Of a stretch of 60,000 nucleotides of DNA, positions 34,243 through 45,891 are shown in pieces. Location of the stretch: contig NC_088315.1 in NCBI RefSeq assembly GCF_910592395.1, positions 2,174,501 to 2,234,500 of the forward strand, written 5' to 3'. Numbering within the stretch: position 1 is the first letter of the stretch; every line of letters starts with the position of its first letter. The notes under the pieces were generated by a model that saw nothing but the letters and a program-made list of their open reading frames with translations, had not been told where the DNA came from and made no database searches. A program made the position numbers and the translations under genes. The DNA is from Lineus longissimus (Eukaryota > Nemertea > Pilidiophora > Heteronemertea > Lineidae).

Positions 34243-34382
34243 CATTCCTATCAAAATTGTCCTGGTCTGTTTTCTCATCTCTGTATGGACACTCCCAAAG
34301 GTGACTGTTTAAGGCACTGCGAGGGCCCTGGAACGTGCAACCCAGGTGAGACTTGACACACTGGATCACAGCACCCCGACAT
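34243..34382 (-). CDS. LNX: LNX exon: second TRAF-type zinc finger
   Basis: A 140-bp exon between acceptor CTGTTTCAG and donor AATG|GTGAGT. It supplies the last Cys of the first finger and then a full second finger with spacing C-x6-C-x11-H-x3-C (CVKSHLGC, then H, then C of ECPYRDE). Vertebrate LNX keeps only a remnant here, so the complete finger looks like an ancestral feature retained in this lineage; that is an inference from recalled family sequences. The exon ends in phase 1, which fits the PDZ1 exon at 8612-8718 directly. Either the PDZ1 exon is spliced next, or further phase-1/phase-1 linker exons lie in the intervening 25.9-kb intron. Confidence 0.88.
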
Positions 34383-34628
34383 CTGAAACAGAGACACTGC
34401 AACATGAGGGACAAGTGAATAACGTTTCCATGTCAACTTCCTAACATCACAAGACATATCGCTACCACCTCGTTGGTACCATCTTCTTCTTCGGCATTTG
34501 CCCTTATGAGCATTGGTTGCGACCAACAGCAAGTTTCCCACTTGAATGAGGTCATTTGGACAGTGATCAAGGGATCTTAGTATTTTATCTCATTCAAAGG
34601 ATGGCTATGAAGTTTGCCAAACTCTTAC
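34383..34628. other. 246-bp LNX intron between the two zinc-finger exons
   Basis: A compact intron with GTAAGA donor and CTGTTTCAG acceptor on the minus strand. No other feature. Confidence 0.8.
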
Positions 34629-34721
34629 CTATGTTGTAGATGTGCTTCCAGGTCGCTCCTCGGCAGAACCTCCTCACAGTAATCAACATTGGGACACACC
34701 ACCAGCAACTTGTCCAACAAC
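34629..34721 (-). CDS. LNX: LNX exon: first TRAF-type zinc finger
   Basis: This 93-bp exon lies between a pyrimidine-rich acceptor ending TTGCAG and the donor AG|GTAAGA. It encodes LLDKLLVVCPNVDYC and continues to LEAHLQHR. The zinc ligands are spaced C-x5-C-x11-H-x4-C, with the last Cys supplied by the next exon. Vertebrate LNX has almost the same segment directly after its RING domain (KLLxKLLVxCPF). The exon begins with the third base of a codon, so an upstream coding exon, expected to carry the RING, must precede it. No RING signature was recognised upstream. It ends in phase 2 and joins the 34243-34382 exon as Arg-Cys. Confidence 0.87.
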
Positions 34722-36912
34722 CTGCAACAGCACAATAACATAAGTAATGGTGCAGTGGTCATGTTTATCTGCAAGATGGGAAAGGACTGTCTGAAATGGA
34801 AGAAAAAGAAAGAAGGGTGAGGCCAGCAATGGCAGTACATGTTTATTTTGGCTCCAAGTACAAACACAACAAGAAACAAAGCTTTTGAGATTCGGTATTT
34901 TACAGAGGTAAACAGTATCCTGACGGAAATCAAACGAGTGGGAGCTATGCAACATATAGATCTCCGCTTGGCAAAGTTAAGGCTAGTAGATGTTTAAGAC
35001 ACTGCCGAGGGTTTCGTGCTCAAGAGATACATGAGAAGAACTTGGATTCGGACATGGTTGTTATGACATATCGATGGCTCTTCCCTGCACAGATATAATC
35101 ATGTTACAAAGGAGAAATTCCTTTGGAGCAATTGTAACCTCTCTTCCTTTGGCCAATGTGAGCTGTACTGAGGATTGTCAGAATCTAAAGTTTTCTAGCT
35201 GATACTGGTATACTGCACCATACAGCAAGGACTATTTTTCGACATTTTATACCAATCATGGCGGAGGGTGTCGAGGGGAGGTAATAAATATATTATCGTT
35301 GGGAGTCATATTTCATAATATTTGATCTCATCGGGGAACCTCTCATCACCTCAAGCTAACTTCAGATAATTAGACTAACACAAAATACATCCTCAAGAGA
35401 AATCGAATAAAATGTCTAAACCGGTATATATCTGTAAGCAATATTGCTAGGATATGTCTAAATACATGTACATTGGGAGATGAAAGTAAAGTATAACTAA
35501 TTGGGTTGTCTACCTTGAGGATATGAATGAAAATAGGTTAGTTTACAAAGAGATACTTATAGCTATAAAGCAATCTTTTTTGTCTATTTCATTGGCTACA
35601 GTAAATATTTTTCATTCTAGACAGAAACAGTGATATCACATGATACTGGTCGTTTCAGGACGGCTGTCATCTAGTTGGATGTACGGCATCAAGTCCCTTG
35701 GGCTTTCTGCACTATGTAATGGCCCAATATTGTAAAACAATAGCTGATAGTTATTCCGTTACTTTCATCCGTTGAAACTAGAAACTGTCATTTCCTGCAA
35801 ATTAGGGTTTCAGTTCCCATTGAATTCACAAAGACCACAAATTGTAGAGAGTGCATCCATTAATTTTGTAGCAATTTAAATGACACTGAATGACTTTCAG
35901 CAAAAAGATTTCATGTTGAAATCATTGTCTTATCCTCCAAGCAAAGATTACAAGCTTTTTCCGGCTGTGTCTTTGGGAAGGGTAATTTGTAATTTAGACT
36001 AATTTTAGTTGAGATTGCATGGCATTTTAACTCTAGCTTTAAGCCATCTTTGTAGTAAATGTCATGGATTGAAGCTAGATAATGTCAGGCATGAGTGGGA
36101 GTTTTCTTGATTAAAGATAGCTGAAGAATAAAATGGCCAGGGCCATTGTGCTCACCTCATGTGGAGGAAAGATGGATGAAGAGTATGGTATTGTGTCATG
36201 TAGTGTTAGGTTTGATGTAGGCTGGCATGTTGACCACCCTCTGGGCCATAGTAGGATATATATTATGTAACCTTGTGTCGCAATGTTTGAAATATCACAA
36301 CTGGGTGAGATTTCTAACTTTGTACTTTACTTCCTTGGTGAGCTGGCTTAGACATACCCAGTTAAAATCATGTGGAAGAGTAAGCCTTTATGCTGCTGGG
36401 AAACAGCCAATCTCTGCACTGCCTGTGAACAGTCATTTTTATACCTGATGAACCTGGCCATCACCAGATGCTATTGGAAGCTGAATTGGTGAGATCAGCG
36501 TGAGACCTGCAGCACCTTGGGTGTATTCCTTCGTCAACATGACAAAAGTGTCTCATCAACAGCGTTGACAGATCCAACTGATATCTGATGGGAAACTCAT
36601 TGGAAGTTTTATTTTTAAATCATGTGCCTGCAGCAGGTGACACCACTCATGCTTTGATGAGTGTTTAATCAGCTGGGCTGGTATTGTATTCTAGATCTTT
36701 CAGGTGCCTGTGGCTAGGGAGTCAGTGACAAATATACGTTTTTAAACTTCTCCTTGAAAATGTTGATCAATATTCTCACAAATCACAAGTGCTTGACCCA
36801 ATAATAAAGGTACTGACTCATCATTATCTTGACATTCCCCCTTTAACCAAACTACTCCAATCATCCATAATACTTAATCAAAGCTGTTAAAGAAAGGTAT
36901 TGTGAGAACCAT

Positions 36913-37201
36913 AATTGAAGCAGTAGTATGGCAGGCTTGACACCGGGACAATGGACAAGGGATTAGACTGGATTAATGAAAAGGAGGTTTGGGTAACATG
37001 ACTTAATTAGCAGAACCAGTTCTAACTGCCCTGTGCATTTTGAATCAGTGCATTTTGAACCCGAATTGAAGCAGTAGCATGACAGGCTTGCCACCGGGAC
37101 ATTGGACAAGGGATTAGACTGGATTAATGAAAAGGAGGTTTGGATCACATGACTTAATTAGCAGAACCAGTTCTAACTGCCCTGTGCATTTTGAATCAGT
37201 G
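36913..37201. repeat. Tandem duplication, period 151 bp
   Basis: A roughly 138-bp unit (36913-37050) recurs at 37064-37201 with about six substitutions, near 96% identity by eye. The copies are separated by 13 bp. Each contains AGAACCAGTTCT, an inverted half-site pair with a 2-bp centre. The high identity points to a fairly recent local duplication. Confidence 0.92.
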
Positions 37202-38060
37202 CTGGTTTGTCTTTGGACTGAAGTAAGTGTGGAAATTTGTGTCTCATTTTTCCTGAACAACTTGATCAAATTAATCTAAATTGGAGGAATCGAAATTTGA
37301 AGAACAAAATTTGAAGTTGACTTGTTCAGCTTATTCAGCAGGAGATTCTTGAACCTTTCAACAGTTGAATATTTCTGTTCCCATTTTTCTCTTTGAATGA
37401 GTTTCTTCTGGATTTTTCCGCACGCCAATACTCGAGGCAGGTCAACTTGGATGTGAGCTAAGTTGGGCAAGTACAACTTCTTTCCATTTTCCAAATGATC
37501 AGAACAGATGCAGAGAAAACTGATCTTTCAAAGACCCACATGATGTGATGTCACATCATCAGTATATCTTTGAGCCAAGAATCAGACTTCAGTTTCTTAA
37601 ACTTTTCTGCTGATGCATGCCCAAAATGTTAATGTAGTTTCTTGGCGATCTTTTTCTTTGACTCTCAGTTTCGAACAGTTCAGGTACTTGATGTACTGAT
37701 TCATCCTACATGTTTAGTGCAACACTTTTGACCGCGCCTTGGCAGGCAGTGATCACACTGAAGAAACCAGCCAAATCTGGTCACCGGACTTCTTGTCTGA
37801 ACAAGTTGTTTTAACGACCCTGTAAAGCTTTTGTGGTCAGGTATAACACTGAAATCAAGAACTTGATTAAGAACTTGATGTTGACTTATCAGTGTTCTCT
37901 TGATACCACGTAAAATACAATTTCAAATGATTTTTAACTGAATGTACAGTAAACATACAAATTACCTAGATAATAAACTACCAGTATGCTGTATGTCATG
38001 TCATTTGAATTTTGTTGTGTGTTCTTCTGTTAAAATTTTTCACGTAAATTCATGCCTCTA

Positions 38061-38421
38061 CTGTAAACCCGCCCAGGAGTAGTCTGAACCCCCCAATATG
38101 GCAGCACCTACTGGCTCCATCATTTTATATAGGTCCCTACTATAAACTCACCCAAGAGCTGTCCGAACCTTGAATAAGCAGCACAAGCCCATTCTGTCTC
38201 GTGTACTGGTACCTATTACTGTAAACACACCCTACACAATCAATATGGCAGCACCATAGGTCCCACTGTAAACTTGCCCAGGAGTTGTCCCGACCTGTAT
38301 GGCTGCAACCGCAACATATAAGACACTGAAAACTCTCCCAGGAGCTGTCCGAACCTTGAATATGGCAGCGCCTGCTAGATCAATATGCATGAATCCGTAC
38401 TCGAAACTCACCCAGGAGCTG
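38061..38421. repeat. Degenerate minisatellite, about six units
   Basis: Units begin CTGTAAACTCACCCAGGAGC or close variants at 38061, 38140, 38219, 38266, 38326 and 38400. Spacings are 79, 79, 47, 60 and 74 bp. Most units continue CTGTCCGAACCTTGAATATG with GCAGCACCT. The open frames crossing it on both strands reflect the repeat, not a gene. Confidence 0.85.
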
Positions 38422-41400
38422 TGTCTGTGGCTGCAGGACCATGAAAAAATGAAACTTGCCCCCATTTCCCAGTTACTAATTCGGGGCAAGCCGCCATCTT
38501 GGATAAAGTACATTGACCCATCAACATTACGTAAAACTGAAATTGTCTTGATTGAAAGACACTGAAATGTCTGAGCACGAAAAGAGTGTTTGATGCATAG
38601 GTATCTGAGGACAGAAACTGTATCAGAGTCTTTCACTGTTCAGTAAGCTGGTCCCAAACTGTTTTACAATCCTTATGACATTGTTGAGAGATGTGAGAAA
38701 TACAGCTTCAAGACCAAAGTTCAAAGTTCAAACTTTGATATTAAGGCGGCATGAACTCGAACTTGAGGAAGGCATATATCAAAGCCAGTACATTCCAAGG
38801 CACGATCGAGTTTGAAAACTTGAAGACAGTGAGTGTATGAAACAAGAGTTATTTAAAACTTACGCCCCGTAATTACAAATGCCTGCACTCACCCCTGGTC
38901 ATCTCACAGTAATGTCATTGATTCATACCCGATGAGCCCAAACATGAAATATGGCCAAGTGTGGGAATATTTCTCTGATTCAGAGTCTGAGTGAAGTAGG
39001 GTACATTGATCATGCATAAAACATTGATCATCAATAAAGCACTGCCGATATAAATGTATTTACCATTAATCAATGATGCGAGGCCAAACACTGTATCATA
39101 GGTGTCAAAGAATAGGTCAAAGGTTAAACGGCCTCATGGGAACCTGTCTATACCAAGGCTTGACAGAACGAAATATATTACCATGATTACATCCAAAAGT
39201 GTACATAAACCTTTGGTAGTAGAAATTTGTTCATTTTCTGATGCATCAACAGAGATCTCTACACAGGAATGTTACCTATACTAAAGCATACTCAGCCTCT
39301 TAAATGCAAAAGGAGGAGCATGTGGTAGGCCACTGTTCATGAGGAAGTCCCTCACATATCTCTAAGTTAGAAACTAACGGACTTTACGCTGAAAGTTGCA
39401 TAGAGACATACAGAAGTAATTTGGAAGCATTCCTCGCTCCACCAACACACACCTTTGGTATCTACAACCACCATAAGTATTGAACTTATTCCGGGCTTTT
39501 GAATTCCAGTACATTGTGCATCAGAGTAAGTCAAACTTATCCACATTGGTCAGTCAATACTGCCAGGGTCGAGATGGAAACACAGTGGCATCGCAAATCG
39601 GTTGAACACAAACACAGATTTGGAAACTAAACCTCAAATGATGGGATAATCCAACAGATTATGTTAAAAGCTTCCTCACTGCAAAGTTGTTGATGGTCAA
39701 TAATACACGAATCACACTAATCAAATGAACCAAATGTAAAGTCTGAGAATGGCATTGCTGAAATATACATGCACCGGTTGCATCAATAGGAAATGTGTTA
39801 ATCTTTGATGCTGCTACATATCACATCCCCGAACCATTTCAAAAGTGAAGTCGATACAACTCAAAATTTTTGAATACGAGTATCCCATGATGCTTCAGCA
39901 TCGCCTACTTCAGTATGCATTCAATGGACTTAACCGAGTGTCTCTCCCGGGATAGCATGATCGATTGCAACTGAAATATTCTCAATTGACGACCGTTTGG
40001 CGTTTTGTTTCAGACCCATTTGACTTCCATGGTTCCCATGAAAGTCTGCTTCAGGCCATGTGTTTTTAATTCACTGTTTAGTGCCCCCTATAGGCTAAAA
40101 CATGCTGGCAACTTTCCAGTGCAACCTGTAGTGAAAAGCTATAGTAAGTACCACAGCTGTTTGCCCTCTTTGTACCAAATGTTCGGCAAGGAACGGCAGG
40201 TGAATTCCTCCTGATTCCATCAAGGCGATGGACAACACTCGAGAAGGTGGTAAAACTGGGGTGAAGATGAAGGCACCTGTCGAGCAGAGCATTGAAAAGC
40301 TTGACTTCTAACATAAGTGACTGCTGTTCTTTCTTCAAAATCAGGTTTGTATTTGCGTTTCTCGCCTCACACACAGTGGGAAAGTAGCAGTAACCTGTTC
40401 AACGGAGTTACAAAATTCCGCCTTTTTAAAATCAGCTGCATTAGCTTTTCAAACCACAGGAAAAACATTTAAAGTGTTTTAAAATTGGTGTAGAGTTTGT
40501 TTTCATACGCAGTTGGCAAGAAAGGCATGTCATGAATGAATTCTGTTGGGTTTATTTTCTTTGATCCATTGATGTTCTCCCAACGCCAATGTTGAATAAA
40601 AGCTTATGTGAGGCATGCATGGTATTTACTGGTTTCTTTTCCTCAGAATTGCCTTGAGTATCTTCAGGACGCTTCTCAAGACCACGCATGAAAGAAACAT
40701 AAACCAAAATGGGCTTTACCCCAACTGGAGCCTAAGTGTAGTTGCAGCAAACCGAAATCAAAAGAAGTCGTGACAAGTTGACCCTACCTTATTACGGTAT
40801 CATAAATACACCTCTGACAGAGGTCCTCGAGTGCTGCTTGAAGAGTGTTGGGGGGACTCACTTTACAAGTGCACCTCGCACTGGGGGCCATATTTCGTGT
40901 CAAATCTTTGAAGCCAGAACAACGAACCTTTCCTATTTCTACCGGTTCGTAGAAGTGATAAATGTTACTATCGGTGCCCAATGGCGCCATCTTTACACTA
41001 CTGACGGTACTGTTTGAGCAAATATTACCAATCTATGGCAGTAAAGATCGAATTTTGATCCAAATGATAATGAGAGGGTTAAAACCTGTCTTTTTAAGTC
41101 ATGAAAGATACACTTTCCATTGGGTGGGATCCTTAGACTTAAGGATGGATCAACAGAGCGGAAGGCTAGCAGGAGGTAGTGAGGAAAGTCGTCAGCAAAG
41201 GATACACATCACAAATCCTAGTTCTGCTACTCTTGGTATGAAATGAAAGTAAGTCCACTTTTGAGAAATACAGGGAAGTTATCAAACACAGTTTTATCAT
41301 CAGATCTTTTAAAAAAAACTCTACTCCATATGAGAATCTAACATCAGCAACATCAATACAGTCCAACTGAACAAGAGCAACCACCCCAGACTCAGCCAAG

Positions 41401-44400
41401 CTGCGAGTAAACACAGCACTGCCAAACAATTTAACCATTCTTAATTTTTATCCAAAACTGGAGAAAAAAAACCTGTCCCATGTATTCTCATCCACACCAC
41501 GCTTCTTTCACTCATCCATACACTTGTTATTGGTATGGACTGATGACAATAAGTCACAAGGATCATGAATAGGGCAGCCTTTCCTCTCCCATCATTCGCT
41601 CTCAATGGTCGAGGACCCATTGTATATAAACCTATCAAACCATGGGAAAAATCATCGGGAGTGGGGCGGCACGTGCCTGATGAGGCAGCAGTTTCACCTC
41701 AACAGGTTCACTCTTTCAACACAAGATCCGTAGTTTTGCAAGGCGATACATGATACAAGGCAAGCTAGTCAGCATATTGAACTCAGTCAAATAAGATCAG
41801 CTGTTAATCATATTGTAAACGTTGTTAATGTCAACAAAATCCACAATATGTCAGAGGTGCCCAAGTTTTACTGAACCAAAACGATTTGGCATAATGCCTT
41901 GCGTTTTGGTCCAAAAACTTTTCATCAGACGCCACATCAAGGGGCTGAATCAAACACGTCAACAATGATAGTAACACATGCACATGACCTCATGGTGTGG
42001 GCAAAACAACAATATGAAGAAATACCAAGGTGACAGTCACGCCCCCATGACTATCTTGGAAACAGGTGGAAATGATTCTGAATGGACAGAAGCTTTTGAA
42101 CTGCAGCCAAAAGAGGCAGATGGTTTTCTAACAAACAACTCACATCTTTGATTCCATGTTTGACGGCCGCCAAGACGCTGACCTCCTAAAACTGGAGAGG
42201 TCGATGGGCGGACACGTTCCTGGTATACGCAGGGACGTTGCTCTTTTTATCGTCGCAAATGTTGTCATACAATCCAAACTCTCACATTTTTCACAGAAGT
42301 CATGAGTTTTGTCACAGGGCGGTGGGGACTTGGGTCCGATTGGAATGTAATTTGATATGTCTGAGTAACTCCCCATTTTCGCAAATGAAAGATCCTTTGC
42401 ACAAAATAAAATATTCCTTTTGATTAGTTTTTTGTCTCACAAATCCAGCAGCAACTTGTATAATCCTTGCTGACACAAGTTAATGCCTTTTGAAATTTAT
42501 ATCCTGAAAAATAACAGAAATTGTAAACCAAAGGTTTCATCTGATGATTTCAAGAATAGGCTGTAACTGTGAAGGTTGTCACAGGGCTAATCCAAATCAC
42601 AGGACAGAGAAATGTCATTCTTTACAGTATGCAACCTACGTACAAGATGTAAACACCACTACTTCCACCATAATACTGAGATGACAGAATAGTTGCAACA
42701 GTTGGGTGTACCGCCACCCAGCATGAGTAAGCGCAGGGCCAATCAGGTCCAGGGCGGGGTACCTCGACACACTTTGGTCAATGACTCACGAGTCACACGT
42801 ATATTAAAGGTAGTATAACGCAAAAAGACGTTATGTAAATGACAAAAACATCGCACAATGTTATATGAGTCATTATGCATCTGTACACAACTCCACCCTG
42901 AATAACTGTAAGCCATTCACGATACCAGGTGTTCTATCACTCGAGCGCATTATCAAGTCCAGAACAGTCCATGTCAAGTCAGGATGACTCATAAATCCAT
43001 ATAGATATTGTTCATTATGTACACATAGGTTTGTCCAATCTGATTTGGAACAAAATCCAGATTGGTTTCAAATCAATAAGCTGAAATCTGCAGCACATCC
43101 ACAAACATTATTCTACGTGAATAACCGCCAAGTTGACTGAAATATATCCAGGTTTGTTTCAAATCAAGAAAACTCAATCCGCAATCCATCTGAACAGGTT
43201 ATTTGACACAAACATACACAAAGATCTGCCAACTAAATTGGAATGAATTTAGCTTGTTAGCTACATTGATTCCTCTGACAGTCCATGATATATTACCAAT
43301 CGGAGCTAAACACTGCTCTACAGGGTAAGATAAAACACAAACACACTCGGGTAGCTACTGCAATGGGAATCTGCATACAGATAATAAATACGCTAACGTC
43401 AGATATCTCGGTTATAAATAGCGAGACATCGAATAGCATTCGCAACAGTATAATTCTATATAAGGTGCTGCACAGAATTTCCGATAAACTAAACCAAAGC
43501 GTGTTTGTGAGAAGTTTTTACATTATGTAGAACTACGCACGTTATGTAAGCTAAAAATGGCAATGAAAGGAACTGGGTTATCCTAAAAGAATTGACTCTG
43601 TTGACTCTTGCCAATGTTATTGTGACCTTTAACAGCTGCTGGAGAGTCTAGTGGACTTGTGATTGTTTATTTATCTTCTATTCAATAATACAGGGTGTAT
43701 CAATAAGTTGCACCAGTTCAACACAATGAACCGATTCATCACAATAGTAGCCATTTTTCTATTACCCTGTGTCAATAAGCGCCAAAACAAAGTCCATAGG
43801 CTTGGTTAAGAAACGTGCCCACTCCGATTCCAAATTGTCCACAACGATCTAGTTACGCCACCTATGGCTTGATGAGTTGAATCGCCCCATCTCAAATCCC
43901 AGAGTTTCAAATACTCCATGGATGCAGGACTCGGAACTTGGTAACATGGTGACGGATCTTGTCAATCCTCTTCAACGGATATCTAACAAACTGGTTTTCC
44001 CGATAACAACAAATCCTATTCGTCGACTCCCCTGACAAGACAGGTCCGATGGGGGCCATCGATTATTGAGGTATAATGCACACAGGTGGGAGTGTTAATT
44101 GTGGTAATCAGACAAACCAATGAGACCAGGGTGTAGATCATGAGTGGGGCCAGAGGTTCACAGAATTCTACAATACTGGTAAAGATATACTTTTTCAATG
44201 CTATCAGAATTCAGTCTTGCAGCACACACAAAGAACTTAGAAGCATCAAACCTATTTGAGTTTACTCCAAAAGGAACAGGATGCAAAAAGATCGGTAGCA
44301 GAACTCTGCTGCCGATGATCTCTCAGGAGCTCATCAGGTTCATCGCTGGCATAAGGAAGGAGACATATGACATGATGCAGATTCCAATTTTCTTTCAACC

Positions 44401-45219
44401 CAAAGGCCAACGATGCAGAAGTTGGCCAATCAGCTATGGACACAATGGCTTCTGATAAAGCCATTTTTGTGGGGTATTACAACCGAACAGCTATTGTTAC
44501 CAGCTCATTCTAGTGCCGTGATTTGAGACATATTGGAAAAAATAACTGCTACACTGATATTGTTGTGCAGGTTTATCCTGTCAGACAAAAAGTTGCTTCT
44601 TGAGCTGAAGAATGGCTATCTAAGGTTACAATTTATTAGAGTGGCTAAGAAGAATATCCAATGTATAAAGATTAGGAAAAATATTGATATCGGAGGTAAA
44701 ATGGTCTGGCTTCCATATCTCTGACTATGTCATCTCTATTTCTGAAAAAAAGGTATAAACCTGAAAACCATAGCAGGAAGTTAGAAATTGATGTTACTGC
44801 TGGCGAAGTAAAATCTACAAACTGAGATGTTTTTAATAACTTACGTTTCTGGTGAAAGCAACATGAAAGAGTTTCCACCTTTCATCGTCTTCATTTCCTT
44901 CAGGCTAACAGTATCCATGGCAATGCCTGAACAAAGTCTCATGCAGACGACAACAAGTCCAATGTCCTACAGGTCATGATGACCAAGAGGGTCAAGATCC
45001 ATCACAGAATTTACCCCGATTTAAAGTCCTTTCGAATGCATTAATCTTCATTTCACGTTTCACGTTTCAAGTTACACACCCAGCAACATCAAAGATGCTG
45101 TCCTCACACGAAGGGCAAGTTTTCCTGCATCGTTTGAAAGCAGCGCAAGTCCATCAAAGATCACATTCGATTTTCCACAGATAAAATGATCATTTCCTAT
45201 TCCCCATTTTATCACGAGA

Positions 45220-45891
45220 ATGGCAGGTAAGCAACCATTAACTATGCCAGACCAACTCAAAAAGTCACTTTATGCCGATGGCCAACTCTCTAGAATAAGT
45301 GCAATGAACACCTTGGCCAATGAACATCATTGGGAACCGAAGGGAATAGATGGCAACTACAAGAGCAACAGAGGTTTTTCTGCTTCATTTGAGCAGTTAA
45401 TCACCGTAGAAGTCATGTGTGCCAGATTAGGTTTCACCAAGTGGTCAATGGATGTCGCCACTATCTCACAGTACAATAAGCCTAACCGGGGTATCTCATT
45501 AAAGTCCTCATCCTGCATCCCAAGATATCCTCTCACAGAACTAACTGTATGCGTTGCCAATGAAATCCACTTCGAAATGCAACAGCTGCCAACGAAATAT
45601 CATTGTCTGTTGCGGAAATATACTGGAAAGGTTAGCGTGAAGGGCTTGTTGCACAGACAGGTGACATGTCAAGAACTCTACAGAGCTAATGGAAGGATGT
45701 TTGCAGGTTGTTCGAGAATGGGACTGGGAATGCAGGAAAAACTTACACCTCACCAGGAAAGTGACAACAGATCCTGGGCAACTTGTTGTCACAAATTGGG
45801 CACACGAGAAAACACTCCCTCCCCATATTGTATCCAAAACCTCCAAAAACGTCCAGCAGAATGCAGGAATATGACTCCCAGCTCATTCTAG
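45220..45891 (+). other. Unassigned 223-codon open frame
   Basis: This is the longest stop-free ATG frame outside the retrotransposon (MAGKQPLTMPDQLKKS... to ...RNMTPSSF, stop at 45889-45891). I recognise no domain. The translation is rich in Cys and Asn, with no signal peptide or membrane segment. The antisense frames contain the Cys-dense segment CFLVCPICDNKLPRICCH at about 45790-45850 followed by a GTGAGG donor-like site, so either strand could be meaningful. It may equally be chance. Confidence 0.2.

Larger units (their letters stand above)
505..34721 (-). other. LNX: LNX-like E3 ubiquitin ligase gene, partial (zinc fingers to PDZ3)
   Basis: Nine minus-strand exons form one reading frame: 34629-34721, 34243-34382, 8612-8718, 4020-4103, 2392-2588, 2140-2170, 1558-1674, 873-1058 and 505-627. 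All junctions are GT/AG and the phases agree at each one (2/1/0/0/2/0/0/0). Domain order is TRAF zinc fingers, PDZ1, PDZ2 and half of PDZ3, as in vertebrate LNX1/LNX2. Known LNX proteins are cytoplasmic RING E3 ligases that bind Numb through an NPxY motif and a PDZ domain and ubiquitinate it, affecting Notch signalling. That role is inferred here from homology only. The RING exon, most of the NPxY linker, the end of PDZ3 and PDZ4 are not seen in the window. PDZRN3-type proteins are a less likely alternative because they have only two PDZ domains. Confidence 0.88.
34722..45219. other. Upstream LNX intron or 5' flank, no gene recognised
   Basis: The zinc-finger exon needs an upstream coding exon, so at least part of this DNA should be LNX intron. 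No RING signature (C-x2-C ... PCGHxxC ... CPxD/C) was recognised on the minus strand. It holds the 151-bp-period duplication at 36913-37201 and the degenerate minisatellite at 38061-38421. Other stop-free runs have no recognisable product. Confidence 0.55.

Noticed and set aside
43690-43795. CAGGGTGTATCAATAAG and ACCCTGTGTCAATAAG as transposon ends
   Set aside because: The two ends are not true inverted repeats beyond CAGGGT/ACCCTG and there is no transposase or target duplication.
45060-45180. Cys-rich minus-strand segment RCRKTCPSCEDSIFDVAGC, a RING-tail look-alike
   Set aside because: A stop lies just upstream in this frame with no acceptor between, and it lacks the CGH half of a RING.
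45765-45850. CPICDNKLPRICCH as the missing LNX RING
   Set aside because: Spacing between the Cys pairs is too short and the later C-x2-C ligands are absent.
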